A stretch of DNA of 26,066 nt from the IMG/VR virus record IMGVR_UViG_3300042261_002226, positions 1 to 26,066 of that record; one strand, written 5' to 3'. The position numbers and the translations under genes were made by a program. This document shows, piece by piece, positions 26,046-26,066 of this stretch. Source of the DNA: a virus. The notes below the pieces were generated by a model. That model was not told the DNA's origin, did not search any database, and was given only the letters and a program-made list of their open reading frames with translations. Positions within the stretch are counted from its first letter, which is position 1; each line of letters starts with the position of its first letter.

Positions 26046-26066
26046 GAGTTTATCTTATTTGATTTA

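Overview
The window looks like part of the genome of a large, AT-rich tailed phage with T4-like (myovirus) relationships. The T4-type markers are a gp4-like head-completion nuclease, endonuclease V (DenV), a polynucleotide kinase/3'-phosphatase (PseT), short head-targeting leaders like that of T4 internal protein III, and a tRNA cluster. The host is probably a member of the Bacteroidota. Most genes lack a Shine-Dalgarno sequence and have A/T-rich leaders. At least thirteen minus-strand transcription units are preceded by a TTTG-N18-20-TAnnTTTG-type sequence, which is the layout of Bacteroidota housekeeping promoters. Both host and phage class are inferences from sequence features, not from any search.

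Layout. Bases 1-3131 (+) hold two paralogous solenoid-repeat proteins flanking a small HNH endonuclease and a GH19 endolysin. Bases 3206-4856 (-) hold two proteins with an ADP-ribosyltransferase-like domain, one of them fused to a HipA/PI-kinase-like domain. Three of these proteins start with a leader resembling the T4 capsid-targeting sequence followed by an (L/I)xE cleavage motif, so I read them as candidate internal head proteins ejected with the DNA. Bases 4857-5662 have no gene and carry seven copies of an about 54-base palindrome-rich tandem repeat. A DUF932 gene follows (5663-6577, visibly richer in GC), then a regulatory stretch with two promoter copies and a 24-bp inverted repeat.

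Bases 7122-12126 (-) are small accessory genes in short promoter-led units, including GP88-like, zinc-ribbon, winged-helix and 'SGF-SQGDGA' proteins. A perfect 16-bp parS sequence overlaps the stop codon at 8131. Bases 12271-13099 (-) are an RNA cluster: tRNA-Tyr(GTA), a 60-codon gene, tRNA-Leu(TAA), a degenerate tRNA-like element, a 134-nt highly structured RNA candidate and tRNA-Lys(TTT).

Bases 13144-20241 (-) form a dense array of small accessory genes, including three tandem paralogues, two related 'YWRK' proteins, an Sm-like protein, an HNH endonuclease and DenV. Bases 20238-26045 (-) hold a DNA methyltransferase, a nucleotidyltransferase-fold protein, a YopX-family protein, a metallophosphoesterase, PseT and a glutathionylspermidine-synthase-like ATP-grasp gene. 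The gp4 gene (21754-22242) is a lone plus-strand late gene inside this block. Two recognisable genes near the right end are broken as read: the metallophosphoesterase by a UAG/+1 frameshift beside a 12-bp hairpin, and the ATP-grasp gene by one in-frame UAG.
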